Below, piece by piece: positions 1 through 10,522 of a stretch of 64,000 nt of DNA. The stretch spans positions 1-64,000 of the forward strand of contig CAJOHE010000006.1 in the NCBI GenBank assembly GCA_905234495.1. The letters are read 5' to 3'. Position numbers and translations under genes: made by a program. This stretch comes from an uncultured Eubacterium sp. (GTDB lineage: Bacteria > Bacillota > Clostridia > Oscillospirales > Acutalibacteraceae). How positions within the stretch are numbered: the first letter of the stretch is position 1; each line of letters opens with the position of its first letter. The notes under the pieces are model-generated. The model saw nothing but the letters and a program-made list of their open reading frames with translations. It searched no databases and had not been told where the DNA came from.

Positions 1-130
1 CGCAATTACTGTTTGTGTATTTCCATACACGAGTACAGATAAAACTCTCAAAATTTTATCGGGTTCCTTTTTCGTCGTTGTTTAATTGTCAAGGTTCTTA
101 AATTGCACCCTTTCGCAAGAGTGCTTTGCA

Positions 131-159
131 ATATTACCATATTAATTAACGCCTGTCAA
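131..159 (-). promoter_or_regulatory. Strong sigma-A promoter reading leftwards, probably an rRNA operon promoter whose leader continues off the left edge
   Basis: On the minus strand: TTGACA (159-154), 17-nt spacer, TAATAT (136-131). The following transcript contains 'ccttgacaattaaacaacg...ttttgagagttttatc', which resembles rRNA leader/spacer sequence of Clostridia. No 16S sequence is in the window. Confidence 0.5.
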
Positions 160-303
160 CACTTTTTTCGCGTATTTTTTCACTTTTTATACACCCCGCG
201 GGGCGTTCCATTTTCTTATCTATATATAGACAGAAAGAGGGACGGACGTCCCCCTACACATTATCTTGTTATATCAATGTATATAAGTATCTATATATAT
301 TAT

Positions 304-582
304 TTACATTATATATATGTGTTTCATTTCACTCGGCTTTCGGGCTGAAACGCTTATAGGCTCGTCGGGAAAAATTTTTTCGATTTTTTCAAGATAATAA
401 TCCGCGTCGGCAAATTCCATTTCAAAATCGAGAACGGTCAGGGACGTTCCGTTTTTTGATATAAGCTTTGCGTCCGCGTCAAAGCCGAAGGTTTTTGTGT
501 TGTAATACGCGGTGCAGACGCCTGCAACAATGAGGACAGCACTAAGCGCAAATATGAGTGAAATCTTCGTTCTGTTTTTCAT
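304..582 (-). CDS. Small single-TM hypothetical protein
   Basis: ORF from MKNRTKISLIFALSAVLIVAGVCTAYY; N-terminal TM helix; directly downstream of spoIIP. Confidence 0.55.
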   Translation of the reverse strand: MKNRTKISLIFALSAVLIVAGVCTAYYNTKTFGFDADAKLISKNGTSLTVLDFEMEFADADYYLEKIEKIFPDEPISVSARKPSEMKHIYIM

Positions 583-586
583 ATCA

Positions 587-1732
587 TCATCCGCAGTAGT
601 TTTCAAGTAAAAGTTTGCCGAAGGAAACCGCAAAGAGCCTTGCCGAGTAGCACGCCTCGTCGAGGGTGTTGCCGTCGGTTCCTATCTCGAGCAGGAAGGA
701 ATTGCGAGTTTCAAACATATTGTATCTGCGCTCGGAAAAAAGTATCGGGCGCATCAGCCCCTCATAGTCGTCCTGAACAGCCTTCTGAACCGCAAGGTCG
801 AAGCGAAGATTGTATTCCCAGTCGGGGAAGTTTTCAACGCTTCCGTATTCGCAGCCCGCGATAATCATCATACGCGCCGCCTTCTTGCCGTCAATCACGG
901 CGGTGGGCTTGACCTTTGTAGCGTTTTCATATGTAATGTCGTCGCGGTGAAGGTCTATCGTAATCTCAATGCTCGGATATTCCTCGAGATATTTTTCAAC
1001 GCTCTCGCGGGACGAGGCGTACGCCCCGCTGTAATTTGTATCGTGGATTTCCGTGTCGTGGATAACGCCGATGCCCTGCATTTCAAGATATTTGCAAAGC
1101 TCGTCGCCCACGCGCACAACGTTTTCCGCACCGTCGTCGGAACGAAGGTCGGTTGAATCCGTATAGTATCCCACATCGAGCAGCGTATAGCTTTCCGTCG
1201 TGTGACTGTGGTACACCAGCACCGTGGGCTTTGAGGCATCTTTTATCGAAAGGTCTGCGCCTTGCTCAAGCAGCTCTTTGATATCAAGTTCGTAAAACGA
1301 ATCCGGAATCTTATTCTGCACCTCAATGTTTTTGTAGGACACGAGGGTTCCGCCGCCGAAATAATCTTCCTCACTTGTTTTACCTTTTTCCTCTTCGCCT
1401 TTAATCTTTTTCTTCTGCTCGTTCATAAGCTTTGCTATATCCTCGGGGGTTTCAGATATTTCCGAATACAGGTCGCCGTCCTTCGCTGCTATCACTTCTT
1501 CATTCCCCCGACTGCCGCCCGATGCGGTATTAGTAGTATCCTCGGTTTCGCTGCCGTTATCCATGGAAAAATCCGACAGCGGGGATGAATCCCTGCGGCT
1601 GAACACCTGAGTCGCCTTTTCCTCAAAAACCTCAACGCCCTTTGCCGCATGGGGTATTGCGTTTATCGCGACTGCGCCTATGCAGAAGGCGATAATTGCA
1701 TTTGAAATTACCGCAAGCACGCTCTTGTTCAT
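587..1732 (-). CDS. spoIIP: Stage II sporulation protein P
   Basis: N-terminal TM, then KPTVLVYHSHTTESYT and IEITIDLHRD motifs typical of SpoIIP amidase; start at MNKSVLAV is preferred over the longer ORF start. Confidence 0.9.
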   Translation of the reverse strand: MNKSVLAVISNAIIAFCIGAVAINAIPHAAKGVEVFEEKATQVFSRRDSSPLSDFSMDNGSETEDTTNTASGGSRGNEEVIAAKDGDLYSEISETPEDIAKLMNEQKKKIKGEEEKGKTSEEDYFGGGTLVSYKNIEVQNKIPDSFYELDIKELLEQGADLSIKDASKPTVLVYHSHTTESYTLLDVGYYTDSTDLRSDDGAENVVRVGDELCKYLEMQGIGVIHDTEIHDTNYSGAYASSRESVEKYLEEYPSIEITIDLHRDDITYENATKVKPTAVIDGKKAARMMIIAGCEYGSVENFPDWEYNLRFDLAVQKAVQDDYEGLMRPILFSERRYNMFETRNSFLLEIGTDGNTLDEACYSARLFAVSFGKLLLENYCG

Positions 1733-1770
1733 AAAATCACCAATCATATAGTATGCGTGCGCGGGCGCGT

Positions 1771-2595
1771 TTATCCCACGAGGGAAAACAATTCCTCGGC
1801 GGTAAAGCTTTTCTGCAGGCAAACGTTTACGGTCATACCGATGAGCTTTGCGCCGTGAAGTATCACCTTGTCGATTTCCCTCGGGGTGACGAAAAAGGGC
1901 GCGCCGTTTTTGTCGGTTGTGCCGGCGGATATTACGGTGGGTATGCCGATTGAAACGACGGGCACGCCGATTGTGCTTTCGGATATCTCGTGTCTGTGGT
2001 TGCCGACGCCCGAGCCCGGGGATATTCCCGAGTCGGAAAGCTGAAGGGTGTTGCCGAGCCTGTCGACCGAGGATGCGGCAAGTGCGTCGACGACTATCAC
2101 GCAGGAAGGCTCAGTCTGAGAGACCGCGCCCCTGATGAGCTCGACGGTTTCAATCCCCGTGTCGCCGAGGACGCCCGTAGTGATTGAGGATACGTTAAAG
2201 AAAGTGCCGAGCGCGCTGAGGGTTTCGTCGCCGATGATGTGCCTTGTGGCAAGGACGTAGCCGCTGCACCTCGGACCGAGGGCGTCCGCGGTTATGCTCT
2301 GATTGCCGATGCCCGCGACGAGGACTGATGTAATCCCCTCGGGAAGAAGGGTGCGAAGCAGGTCGGCGGTTTCGTTGAGTCTGCCGTCGAATATATCAGT
2401 ATCGTTCACAAAGGACGGGACGTTATAAGTTATATACTTCCCCACCGGCTTGCCGAGAGCCTCTGCACCCTTTTCGTTTATGACCTCGACGGTGGTGACC
2501 TTTTCGCCCTCTTTCACAATCACGCCGTCGAGCTTTGTTCTGTCCGCGCTCTCGTAGCTTTCAAGCGCCAGATCCGTTCTGTTTTGCAATCTCAT
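1771..2595 (-). CDS. gpr: GPR endopeptidase (germination protease)
   Basis: RTDLALE...YITYNVPSF...VLVAGIGNQSITADALGP...GVGNHRHEIS; adjacent to spoIIP and rpsT as in many Clostridia. Confidence 0.93.
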   Translation of the reverse strand: MRLQNRTDLALESYESADRTKLDGVIVKEGEKVTTVEVINEKGAEALGKPVGKYITYNVPSFVNDTDIFDGRLNETADLLRTLLPEGITSVLVAGIGNQSITADALGPRCSGYVLATRHIIGDETLSALGTFFNVSSITTGVLGDTGIETVELIRGAVSQTEPSCVIVVDALAASSVDRLGNTLQLSDSGISPGSGVGNHRHEISESTIGVPVVSIGIPTVISAGTTDKNGAPFFVTPREIDKVILHGAKLIGMTVNVCLQKSFTAEELFSLVG

Positions 2596-2740
2596 TCCCC
2601 GTTTTTAATGGTTTTTCAATAAAAGTATACCCGAAAATAAAAAAATACTTGCAATTTCAAAACATATATGCTAAGATACATAAGCATTAAATTAAATGTT
2701 CAACCTCATATAAATATCAACTCATAAGGGAGTGAAAGAA

Positions 2741-2995
2741 ATGGCAAATATCAAGTCAGCAAAGAAAAGAGTTAAGGTAAACGCTAAGAAAGCTGCCAAC
2801 AACAAGTCGGCTAATTCCGCTCTTAAGACAGCTATCAAGAAGGCTAACGCAGCTATTGAGGCTGACGCTGAGGATAAGGACGTTGCAGTAAAGAACGCTG
2901 TAAAGGCAATCGACAAGGCTGCATCTAAGAACCTTATTCACAAGAATACCGCAGCAAGAAAGAAGAGCAATCTTGCAAAGAAGTTAAACGGATAA
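2741..2995 (+). CDS. rpsT: 30S ribosomal protein S20
   Basis: [37 protein letters not shown]-like gggagtg upstream. Confidence 0.97.
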   Translation: MANIKSAKKRVKVNAKKAANNKSANSALKTAIKKANAAIEADAEDKDVAVKNAVKAIDKAASKNLIHKNTAARKKSNLAKKLNG

Positions 2996-3124
2996 AAGAC
3001 AAAATCAGCGACCGGGGTATATGATGCCCCGGTTTTTGTTTTGTAATCATTTCTCTATTGACTTTATGAAAATATGTCTTTATAATATGATTGTAAGCAC
3101 AAGAATCTGAAAGGGGTAAAAACC

Positions 3125-3412
3125 ATGAAAAAGTTTAAGACAATATTTAAGATTATAGCTTGTATCGCTGCTCTTTGCGCGCTTGCAGCTGCTGTATACG
3201 TAGCAATCAAAAAGCTCACGGACAAGAAAGAGCCGGAGTATTTTGACGACAACGATTTCTTTGAGTGCGACAACGAGATAGAGATTGTTGAGGCTGCGCC
3301 CGCAGCTGAGGAAGCACCTGCAGAGGAAGCGCCCGCTGAAGAGGAAGCGCCCGCTGAGGAAGAGGCACCGAAGGCAGCGCCCAAGAAAAAGGCAGCAAAG
3401 AAGGCTGAATAA
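3125..3412 (+). CDS. Small membrane-anchored protein with acidic Ala/Glu/Pro repeats and a Lys-rich tail
   Basis: TM segment IIACIAALCALAAAVYVAIKKL followed by APAAEEAPAEEAPAEEEAPAEEEAPKAAPKKKAAKKAE. Confidence 0.75.
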   Translation: MKKFKTIFKIIACIAALCALAAAVYVAIKKLTDKKEPEYFDDNDFFECDNEIEIVEAAPAAEEAPAEEAPAEEEAPAEEEAPKAAPKKKAAKKAE

Positions 3413-3462
3413 GAAATGATTAAACGGCTTGAAATCAAGCCGTTTTCTTTTTGGAGGGAAAT

Positions 3463-4332
3463 ATGTACAGTTGCGGATTAGTGCTTGAGGGCGGCGGACT
3501 TCGCGCGGTCTACACAAGCGGCGTGCTCGACGCCTTTATGGAAAACGGAATAGATTTCCCCTACGTCATCGGCGTGTCGATGGGAACCTGCAACGGCGCG
3601 TCGTTCATTGGAAAGAACCTCTACCGTATGCGCGATATGTCGATAGGCTACGCCTGCGACGAGAGATATATGGGCGTGAAGTCCGTATTTAAAAACGGCG
3701 AGTATCTCAACTCAGACTGGGTTTACGGCGAGCTCACCTACGATATGTTCCCGATAAACTACGATATATTTGAAAACTCGAAAACGGTTTTCTGCACGGT
3801 TGCGACAAACGCATACACGGGCAAGCCCGAATACTTTTACACAAAGGACTTCCGAAACGGCTGCCCCGAAATCAGGGCGAGCTGCGCCATCCCCCTTGTG
3901 ACAAGACCGGTTGAAATCGGCGGTCAGATGTACTACGACAGCGGGCTGACGGACTCGATTCCTCTTGAGAGGGCGTTTGACGACGGCTGCGAAAAGGCGG
4001 TCGTGATTCTCACGCAGGACAGGGATTTCATCAAGCATCCCGTAGGTCACTACGATATGGTGCAGAGGCTGATGAGGAAATATCCCCTGATTGCGGAAGA
4101 GATACGCAACAGACACAACGTGTATAACAACCAGCGCAATTTTGTTTTCAGGCAGGAAAAGGCGGGCAACGCATTTGTGATTTGCCCGAGCGAACCCCTC
4201 AACTGCCCCACCCTTGAGAGAAACGCCGAAAAGCTTCAGAACATCTACGACCTCGGCTACAGGCAGGGCATTGAAAGCATTGAGGGCGTTAAGGAATTTC
4301 TGGGAAAGGATGATGAGAATGGCATCGGATAA
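3463..4332 (+). CDS. Patatin-like phospholipase family protein
   Basis: GGGLRAVYTSGVLDAF oxyanion-hole motif, GVSMG nucleophile elbow, DSGLTDSIP Asp motif; RBS ggaggg. Confidence 0.9.
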   Translation: MYSCGLVLEGGGLRAVYTSGVLDAFMENGIDFPYVIGVSMGTCNGASFIGKNLYRMRDMSIGYACDERYMGVKSVFKNGEYLNSDWVYGELTYDMFPINYDIFENSKTVFCTVATNAYTGKPEYFYTKDFRNGCPEIRASCAIPLVTRPVEIGGQMYYDSGLTDSIPLERAFDDGCEKAVVILTQDRDFIKHPVGHYDMVQRLMRKYPLIAEEIRNRHNVYNNQRNFVFRQEKAGNAFVICPSEPLNCPTLERNAEKLQNIYDLGYRQGIESIEGVKEFLGKDDENGIG

Positions 4333-4636
4333 GGAATATCTTGAATTTGTACTTGAACAGCTTTCCGACCTTGAGGGCGTGAGCCACAGGGCGATGATGG
4401 GCGAATACATTATATATTATGAGGGCAAGGTGGTCGGCGGAATCTACGACGACAGATTTCTCGTGAAGGATACGCCGTCGGCAAACAGGATAGTGCCTAA
4501 CGCGCCGAAGGAGCTGCCCTATGAGGGCGCAAAGGAAATGCTTCTGCCCGACGTTGACGACAGGGCGCTTCTCACCGAGCTTATCCCCGCGATTGCAAAC
4601 GATTTGCCGGAGCCGAAGAAAAAGAAAAAGGGATAA
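4319..4636 (+). CDS. TfoX/Sxy N-terminal domain protein
   Basis: MASDKEYLEFVLEQLSDLEGVSHRAMMGEYIIYYEGKVVGGIYDDRFLVK; overlaps the upstream CDS by 14 nt. Confidence 0.8.
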   Translation: MASDKEYLEFVLEQLSDLEGVSHRAMMGEYIIYYEGKVVGGIYDDRFLVKDTPSANRIVPNAPKELPYEGAKEMLLPDVDDRALLTELIPAIANDLPEPKKKKKG

Positions 4637-4676
4637 AAATAAGGCGGGTTTTAGTCATAATATACAACGAGAATAT

Positions 4677-4716
4677 GGGATATTTGGTATAAATGCCAAA
4701 TATCCCCTCTTTTTTG
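4677..4716. terminator. Rho-independent terminator
   Basis: GGGATATTTGG-tataaatg-CCAAATATCCC followed by ctcttttttg. Confidence 0.85.
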
Positions 4717-4807
4717 CCGCGATAAAAGTCCATAAATAGACACAAATCTATTAAGTCCTGCTATTTTGTCAAGGGAAATCGGGTAATTTTGTTGAATAAT
4801 TACAATG

Positions 4808-4824
4808 GTTACAAAAAGGTTACA
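4808..4824 (-). promoter_or_regulatory. WalR (YycF)-box-like direct repeat
   Basis: Minus strand reads TGTAAC-CTTTT-TGTAAC, an exact fit to TGTWAH-N5-TGTWAH; 116 nt upstream of a CHAP-domain cell-wall hydrolase start codon. Confidence 0.45.
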
Positions 4825-4939
4825 AAAATGCTTGTGAGAATTTGCCATAGATTACGAAAGTGCCTTTATGCTAAAATGCTTAACCGTGCGATGGGGGAAG
4901 CCCCCTGCCGCTATGTTGTTGAAAAAGGAGGTACTTATT

Positions 4940-5590
4940 ATGGGAAAGCTTATAAAACAAAGCATTATAGCAATTTTATCGACGTTTATTATTTTATCAA
5001 TTTTTCCAACAGCAGTATTTGCAAAAGAATATGAACCAAGACTTGAAGCACCTAACGGTGAGCCTTATTACACAAGCGAACTCAATGTTTACTCACAGAC
5101 GGGCTACGGAATGCCCAATTGCGTAGCTTACGCTTACGGCAGAATTTACGAGTTAAACGGCGAGGCGCCTCTTATCGACAGAGGAAACGCCGGCGAGTGG
5201 TGGTCAATCAATATCAATAACGGTTACTACGACTACGGTCAGGAACCTCAGCTCGGCGCAATCGCCTGCTGGTCAGGTCACGTTGCAGTGGTTGAGGGAA
5301 TCAACGACGACGGCAGCGTACTTATTTCAGAGTCCCACTGGGGCGGAACTTATTTCGACACAAAGACATTTGACAATATGAGCTCTCACTGGGGACAGGC
5401 TTTCTACGGCTACATTTACGCATATCAGCCCAAGGAACTCACCGCTAATGAGACAGAGGAGGCACCGATTACCTTCTCAATGGACGATTCATACTACTAT
5501 CCGCAGGAAAACGACTGCTTCACAGCTCTTGAATTTGCAAACAACAACAACTCAATTATGAATCCGACAACAAACGCTTTGTTCAGCTAA
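4940..5590 (+). CDS. Secreted CHAP-domain amidase/peptidase
   Basis: Signal peptide MGKLIKQSIIAILSTFIILSIFPTAVFA; NCVAYAYGR (Cys) and GHVAVVEGINDDGSVLISESHWGG (His) CHAP motifs. Confidence 0.88.
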   Translation: MGKLIKQSIIAILSTFIILSIFPTAVFAKEYEPRLEAPNGEPYYTSELNVYSQTGYGMPNCVAYAYGRIYELNGEAPLIDRGNAGEWWSININNGYYDYGQEPQLGAIACWSGHVAVVEGINDDGSVLISESHWGGTYFDTKTFDNMSSHWGQAFYGYIYAYQPKELTANETEEAPITFSMDDSYYYPQENDCFTALEFANNNNSIMNPTTNALFS

Positions 5591-5594
5591 GATT

Positions 5595-5625
5595 AAAGTA
5601 CAGTCAGACGACTGTACTTTTTCTT
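5595..5625 (+). terminator. Terminator 1 of a tandem pair downstream of the CHAP gene
   Basis: AAAGTACAGTC-agac-GACTGTACTTT + ttcttt. Confidence 0.85.
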
Positions 5626-5648
5626 TATATATTATATCATATATTAAA

Positions 5649-5677
5649 CGGACGGTCTGAGAGCCGTCCGCTTTTTT
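5649..5677 (+). terminator. Terminator 2 of the tandem pair
   Basis: CGGACGG-tctgagag-CCGTCCG + cTTTTTT. Confidence 0.75.
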
Positions 5678-5716
5678 AACCATTTGTGAATTTTTAGAAA
5701 TTTTTCGGAAAAAGTA

Positions 5717-5745
5717 TTGACAAAAGGCGGAAATGGATATAATAT
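5717..5745 (+). promoter_or_regulatory. hrcA operon promoter
   Basis: TTGACA at 5717-5722 and TATAAT-like -10 at about 5738-5745, directly upstream of CIRCE. Confidence 0.65.
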
Positions 5746-5754
5746 ATAGTCAAG

Positions 5755-5781
5755 TTAGCACTCAGGCGGTTAGAGTGCTAA
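5755..5781 (+). promoter_or_regulatory. CIRCE operator (HrcA binding site)
   Basis: TTAGCACTC-aggcggtta(9 nt)-GAGTGCTAA, exact consensus, just upstream of hrcA. Confidence 0.97.
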
Positions 5782-5815
5782 ATGCAAAATAGCAAATCAA
5801 AAAGAGGTGTGACAA

Positions 5816-6844
5816 GTGATTAGCGAAAGACGCACGGCGATACTCAATCTCATCGTTGAGCATTATATTAAAACCGGCGAACCGATAGGCTCGAAGACGC
5901 TGTGCCTTCTTCTTCCCTATTCCGTGTCAAGCGCCACGATAAGAAATGAGATGGCTTACCTGACCGAGCTCGGCTACCTTGAACAGAGGCACACGAGCGG
6001 CGGCAGGGTTCCCACCAAGCTTGCATACAGATACTACGTTGACAATCTGATGCAGGAAAGTGAGATAAGCGAGTACAACAAGGACAGAATTTACGAGATT
6101 CTTTCGGTAAATTCGGGCGACTATGAGAGGCTTCTGAGCGACGCCGCAAAGCTCATTTCGCAGTACACAAACTGCGCGGGCTTCTGCTGTATGCTTGAGG
6201 ATTCGCTCGACTGCATAAAGGGCGTAGACCTGATTTCCGCGGGCGGCAAAAAGGCAATGCTCGTAATGCTGACGGTCGGCAACAAGATTAAATCATCCCT
6301 GATTAATCTCCCCTGCAAGCTCGACGACGAGTACCGCTACATCTTCTATGAGGTGATGAACAGGCTATTCATCGGTAAGCCGCTTTCCGAGGTAAACACC
6401 TCGCTCGTGCAGAGCTCGCTTCTCATCGCAAGAGAGCGAACGTTTGACCTTCTGCCGGTGCTCACTTCCCTGTGTTCCCTCTGCAGCGAGGCTTCGCAGA
6501 GCACGCTGAACATCGAGGGCGAGACGAATCTTCTCTCACACGAGGAACTCGGAAGCGAGGTTTACAGGCTGCTTTCGGTGCTTGCCGACAAGAAGAAAAT
6601 CATCTCGTTAATCAAGGACTTTTCCTCATCCGATTCAAAGAGCGTGATGCTCATCGGTGACGAAAACCCTCTTTACGATATTAAAAACACTTCCACAATT
6701 CTTTCAAAATTCACCTACGGAAACAATCAGCGCGCCGTGCTCGGTATGATAGGCTCGACGAGGATTGACTACAAAGAGGTTATTCCGTACGTTAAATACA
6801 TCATAGACGTTGTGGACAGCATACTGGAGGTGCAAAATGGCTAA
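5816..6844 (+). CDS. hrcA: Heat-inducible transcription repressor HrcA
   Basis: SERRTAILNLIVEHYIKTGEPIGSKTL...SSATIRNEMAYLTELGYLEQRHTSGGRVPT. Confidence 0.97.
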   Translation: MISERRTAILNLIVEHYIKTGEPIGSKTLCLLLPYSVSSATIRNEMAYLTELGYLEQRHTSGGRVPTKLAYRYYVDNLMQESEISEYNKDRIYEILSVNSGDYERLLSDAAKLISQYTNCAGFCCMLEDSLDCIKGVDLISAGGKKAMLVMLTVGNKIKSSLINLPCKLDDEYRYIFYEVMNRLFIGKPLSEVNTSLVQSSLLIARERTFDLLPVLTSLCSLCSEASQSTLNIEGETNLLSHEELGSEVYRLLSVLADKKKIISLIKDFSSSDSKSVMLIGDENPLYDIKNTSTILSKFTYGNNQRAVLGMIGSTRIDYKEVIPYVKYIIDVVDSILEVQNG

Positions 6845-7358
6845 GGAAAAGAAAAAGCCCGAAACCGAGGAGGAGCCCAAGGTGACCGCCGGGGAAACCC
6901 CCGAGGAAGAAAAGGCTGAGGAAAAAAGCCCTCTTGAAAAAGAGCTCGAGGACACCAAAGAGCAGCTTCTCAGGGTTACGGCTGAATATGCAAATTACAG
7001 AAAGCGCTCTGAAAAGGAAAAAAGCGAAACGTATAATTTTGCAGCGGCAAACGTAATCGGCGAGATTCTTCCCGTAATAGATAATATTGAAAGGGCAATC
7101 GCAGACGAAAACGGCGATTACGAGGGGCTCAAAAAGGGCGTTCAGCTCACCTACGACGGGCTGCTTGCAAGCTTTGAAAAGCTCGGCGTTTCGGCTTTTG
7201 GCGAGGCGGGCGAACAGTTTGACCCTAATCTTCACAACGCCGTAATGCACGTTGAGGACGATGAGCTTGAAGCAAACGTTATCACGGACGTATTCCAGAA
7301 GGGATACAAGGTAAAAGACAAGGTTGTAAGACCTGCAATGGTCAAGACAGCAAACTGA
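6837..7358 (+). CDS. grpE: Nucleotide exchange factor GrpE
   Basis: LLRVTAEYANYRKRSEKEK...VLPVIDNIERA-like region; between hrcA and dnaK; overlaps the hrcA end. Confidence 0.95.
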   Translation: MAKEKKKPETEEEPKVTAGETPEEEKAEEKSPLEKELEDTKEQLLRVTAEYANYRKRSEKEKSETYNFAAANVIGEILPVIDNIERAIADENGDYEGLKKGVQLTYDGLLASFEKLGVSAFGEAGEQFDPNLHNAVMHVEDDELEANVITDVFQKGYKVKDKVVRPAMVKTAN

Positions 7359-7391
7359 AAACAACAGCGAAACGCTGATGAATAAACATAA

Positions 7392-9239
<1,848 letters not shown>

Positions 9240-9259
9240 TCCTTAAAGAATATATCAAA

Positions 9260-9288
9260 GCCACACCGTACTTTTTGTGCGGTGTGGC
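9260..9288 (+). other. Intergenic RNA hairpin between dnaK and dnaJ
   Basis: GCCACACCGTAC-ttttt-GTGCGGTGTGGC (12 bp with one G:U pair), no U-tract. Confidence 0.7.
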
Positions 9289-9317
9289 AAACCTACATAT
9301 ATTAACGGAGGGCTAAA

Positions 9318-10469
9318 ATGCCTGAGAACAAGAGAGATTACTACGAGGTGCTCGGCGTAAGCAAGGGCGCTTCGGACGACGAAATTAAAAAAGCATACAG
9401 AAAAACCGCAAAGAAGTATCACCCCGACCTCAACCCCGACGACAAGGAAGCCGAGGCAAAGTTCAAGGAATGTAACGAGGCGTACGAGGTGCTTTCCGAC
9501 CCTCAAAAGAAAGCGCGCTACGACCAGTTCGGCTTTGCGGGCGTTGACCCGAGCTACGGGGGCGGCGGCAGCGGCTTCGGCGGAAGCGGTTTCGGCTTTG
9601 ACGGAGACATTGACCTCGGCGATATCTTCTCGTCCTTCTTCGGCGGCGGTTTCGGTGGCGGCGGCTTCGGCGGCAGAAATCCGAACGCACCCACGAGAGG
9701 ACGCGATTTACAGAGCTCGGTTTCCCTCACCTTTGAGGAAGCGGCAAAGGGCTGCAAGAAGACCATCGAGGTTATGCGCGTTATGGACTGCAGCGACTGC
9801 GGCGGCACCGGCGCGGCACCCGGAACGAGCCCGACAACCTGCCCCGACTGCGGCGGCAGGGGCGTTGTGAACGCTCAGACAAGAACGCCCTTCGGCGTTA
9901 TGAGCACCCAGAAAACCTGTCAGCGCTGCGGCGGTAAGGGTAAGATTATAACCAACCCCTGCCCCAAGTGCAGCGGCAAGGGCAAGGTGCGCACAAAGAA
10001 GAAGGTTGAAATCAACATTCCCGCAGGCATTGACGACGGTCAGGTTGTAAACGTAAGGGGCTACGGCAACACGGGCACAAACGGCGGTCCGTCGGGCGAC
10101 CTCAAGGTTGTGGTTTCAATCAAGAAGCACAAGTATTTCACCCGCGACGGCTACGACGTATGGTTTAATCAGCACATTTCAATCGTGCAGGCAACCCTCG
10201 GCGCAACCGTTACCGTTCCCACGCTTGACGGCGACGTTGAGCTGAACATTCCCGCAGGCACCCAGCCCGGCGAGGTTATCACCCTCAAGGGCAACAGGGG
10301 CATTCAGAGGCTTAACGGCGTGAGCCGCGGCGACGAACACGTTAAAATCGTCGTTGACATTCCGACTCACGTAACCGAGGAGCAAAAGCAGCTTTTAAAG
10401 CAGTTTGAAAAGGACTACGTTCCCCCGAAAAACGCAGGTAAAAAGGGCTTCTTTGACAAATTTAAATAA
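9318..10469 (+). CDS. dnaJ: Chaperone DnaJ
   Basis: [32 protein letters not shown]; four CxxCxGxG-type zinc repeats. Confidence 0.98.
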   Translation: MPENKRDYYEVLGVSKGASDDEIKKAYRKTAKKYHPDLNPDDKEAEAKFKECNEAYEVLSDPQKKARYDQFGFAGVDPSYGGGGSGFGGSGFGFDGDIDLGDIFSSFFGGGFGGGGFGGRNPNAPTRGRDLQSSVSLTFEEAAKGCKKTIEVMRVMDCSDCGGTGAAPGTSPTTCPDCGGRGVVNAQTRTPFGVMSTQKTCQRCGGKGKIITNPCPKCSGKGKVRTKKKVEINIPAGIDDGQVVNVRGYGNTGTNGGPSGDLKVVVSIKKHKYFTRDGYDVWFNQHISIVQATLGATVTVPTLDGDVELNIPAGTQPGEVITLKGNRGIQRLNGVSRGDEHVKIVVDIPTHVTEEQKQLLKQFEKDYVPPKNAGKKGFFDKFK

Positions 10470-10474
10470 AAACA

Positions 10475-10505
10475 AAAGCGACACGGTTTGAAATCGTGTC
10501 GCTTT
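10475..10505. terminator. Bidirectional terminator between dnaJ and the convergent condensation-domain gene
   Basis: AAAGCGACACG-gtttgaaat-CGTGTCGCTTT. Confidence 0.85.
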
Positions 10506-10522
10506 AATTATGTTCTTATTTT

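Noticed and set aside
103-348. 81-aa ORF near the left edge
   Set aside because: Very AT-rich, YIYY-type low-complexity sequence in a promoter/intergenic region; no RBS.
9535-9690. Gly-rich repeats in dnaJ ([11 protein letters not shown])
   Set aside because: Normal G/F-rich linker of DnaJ.
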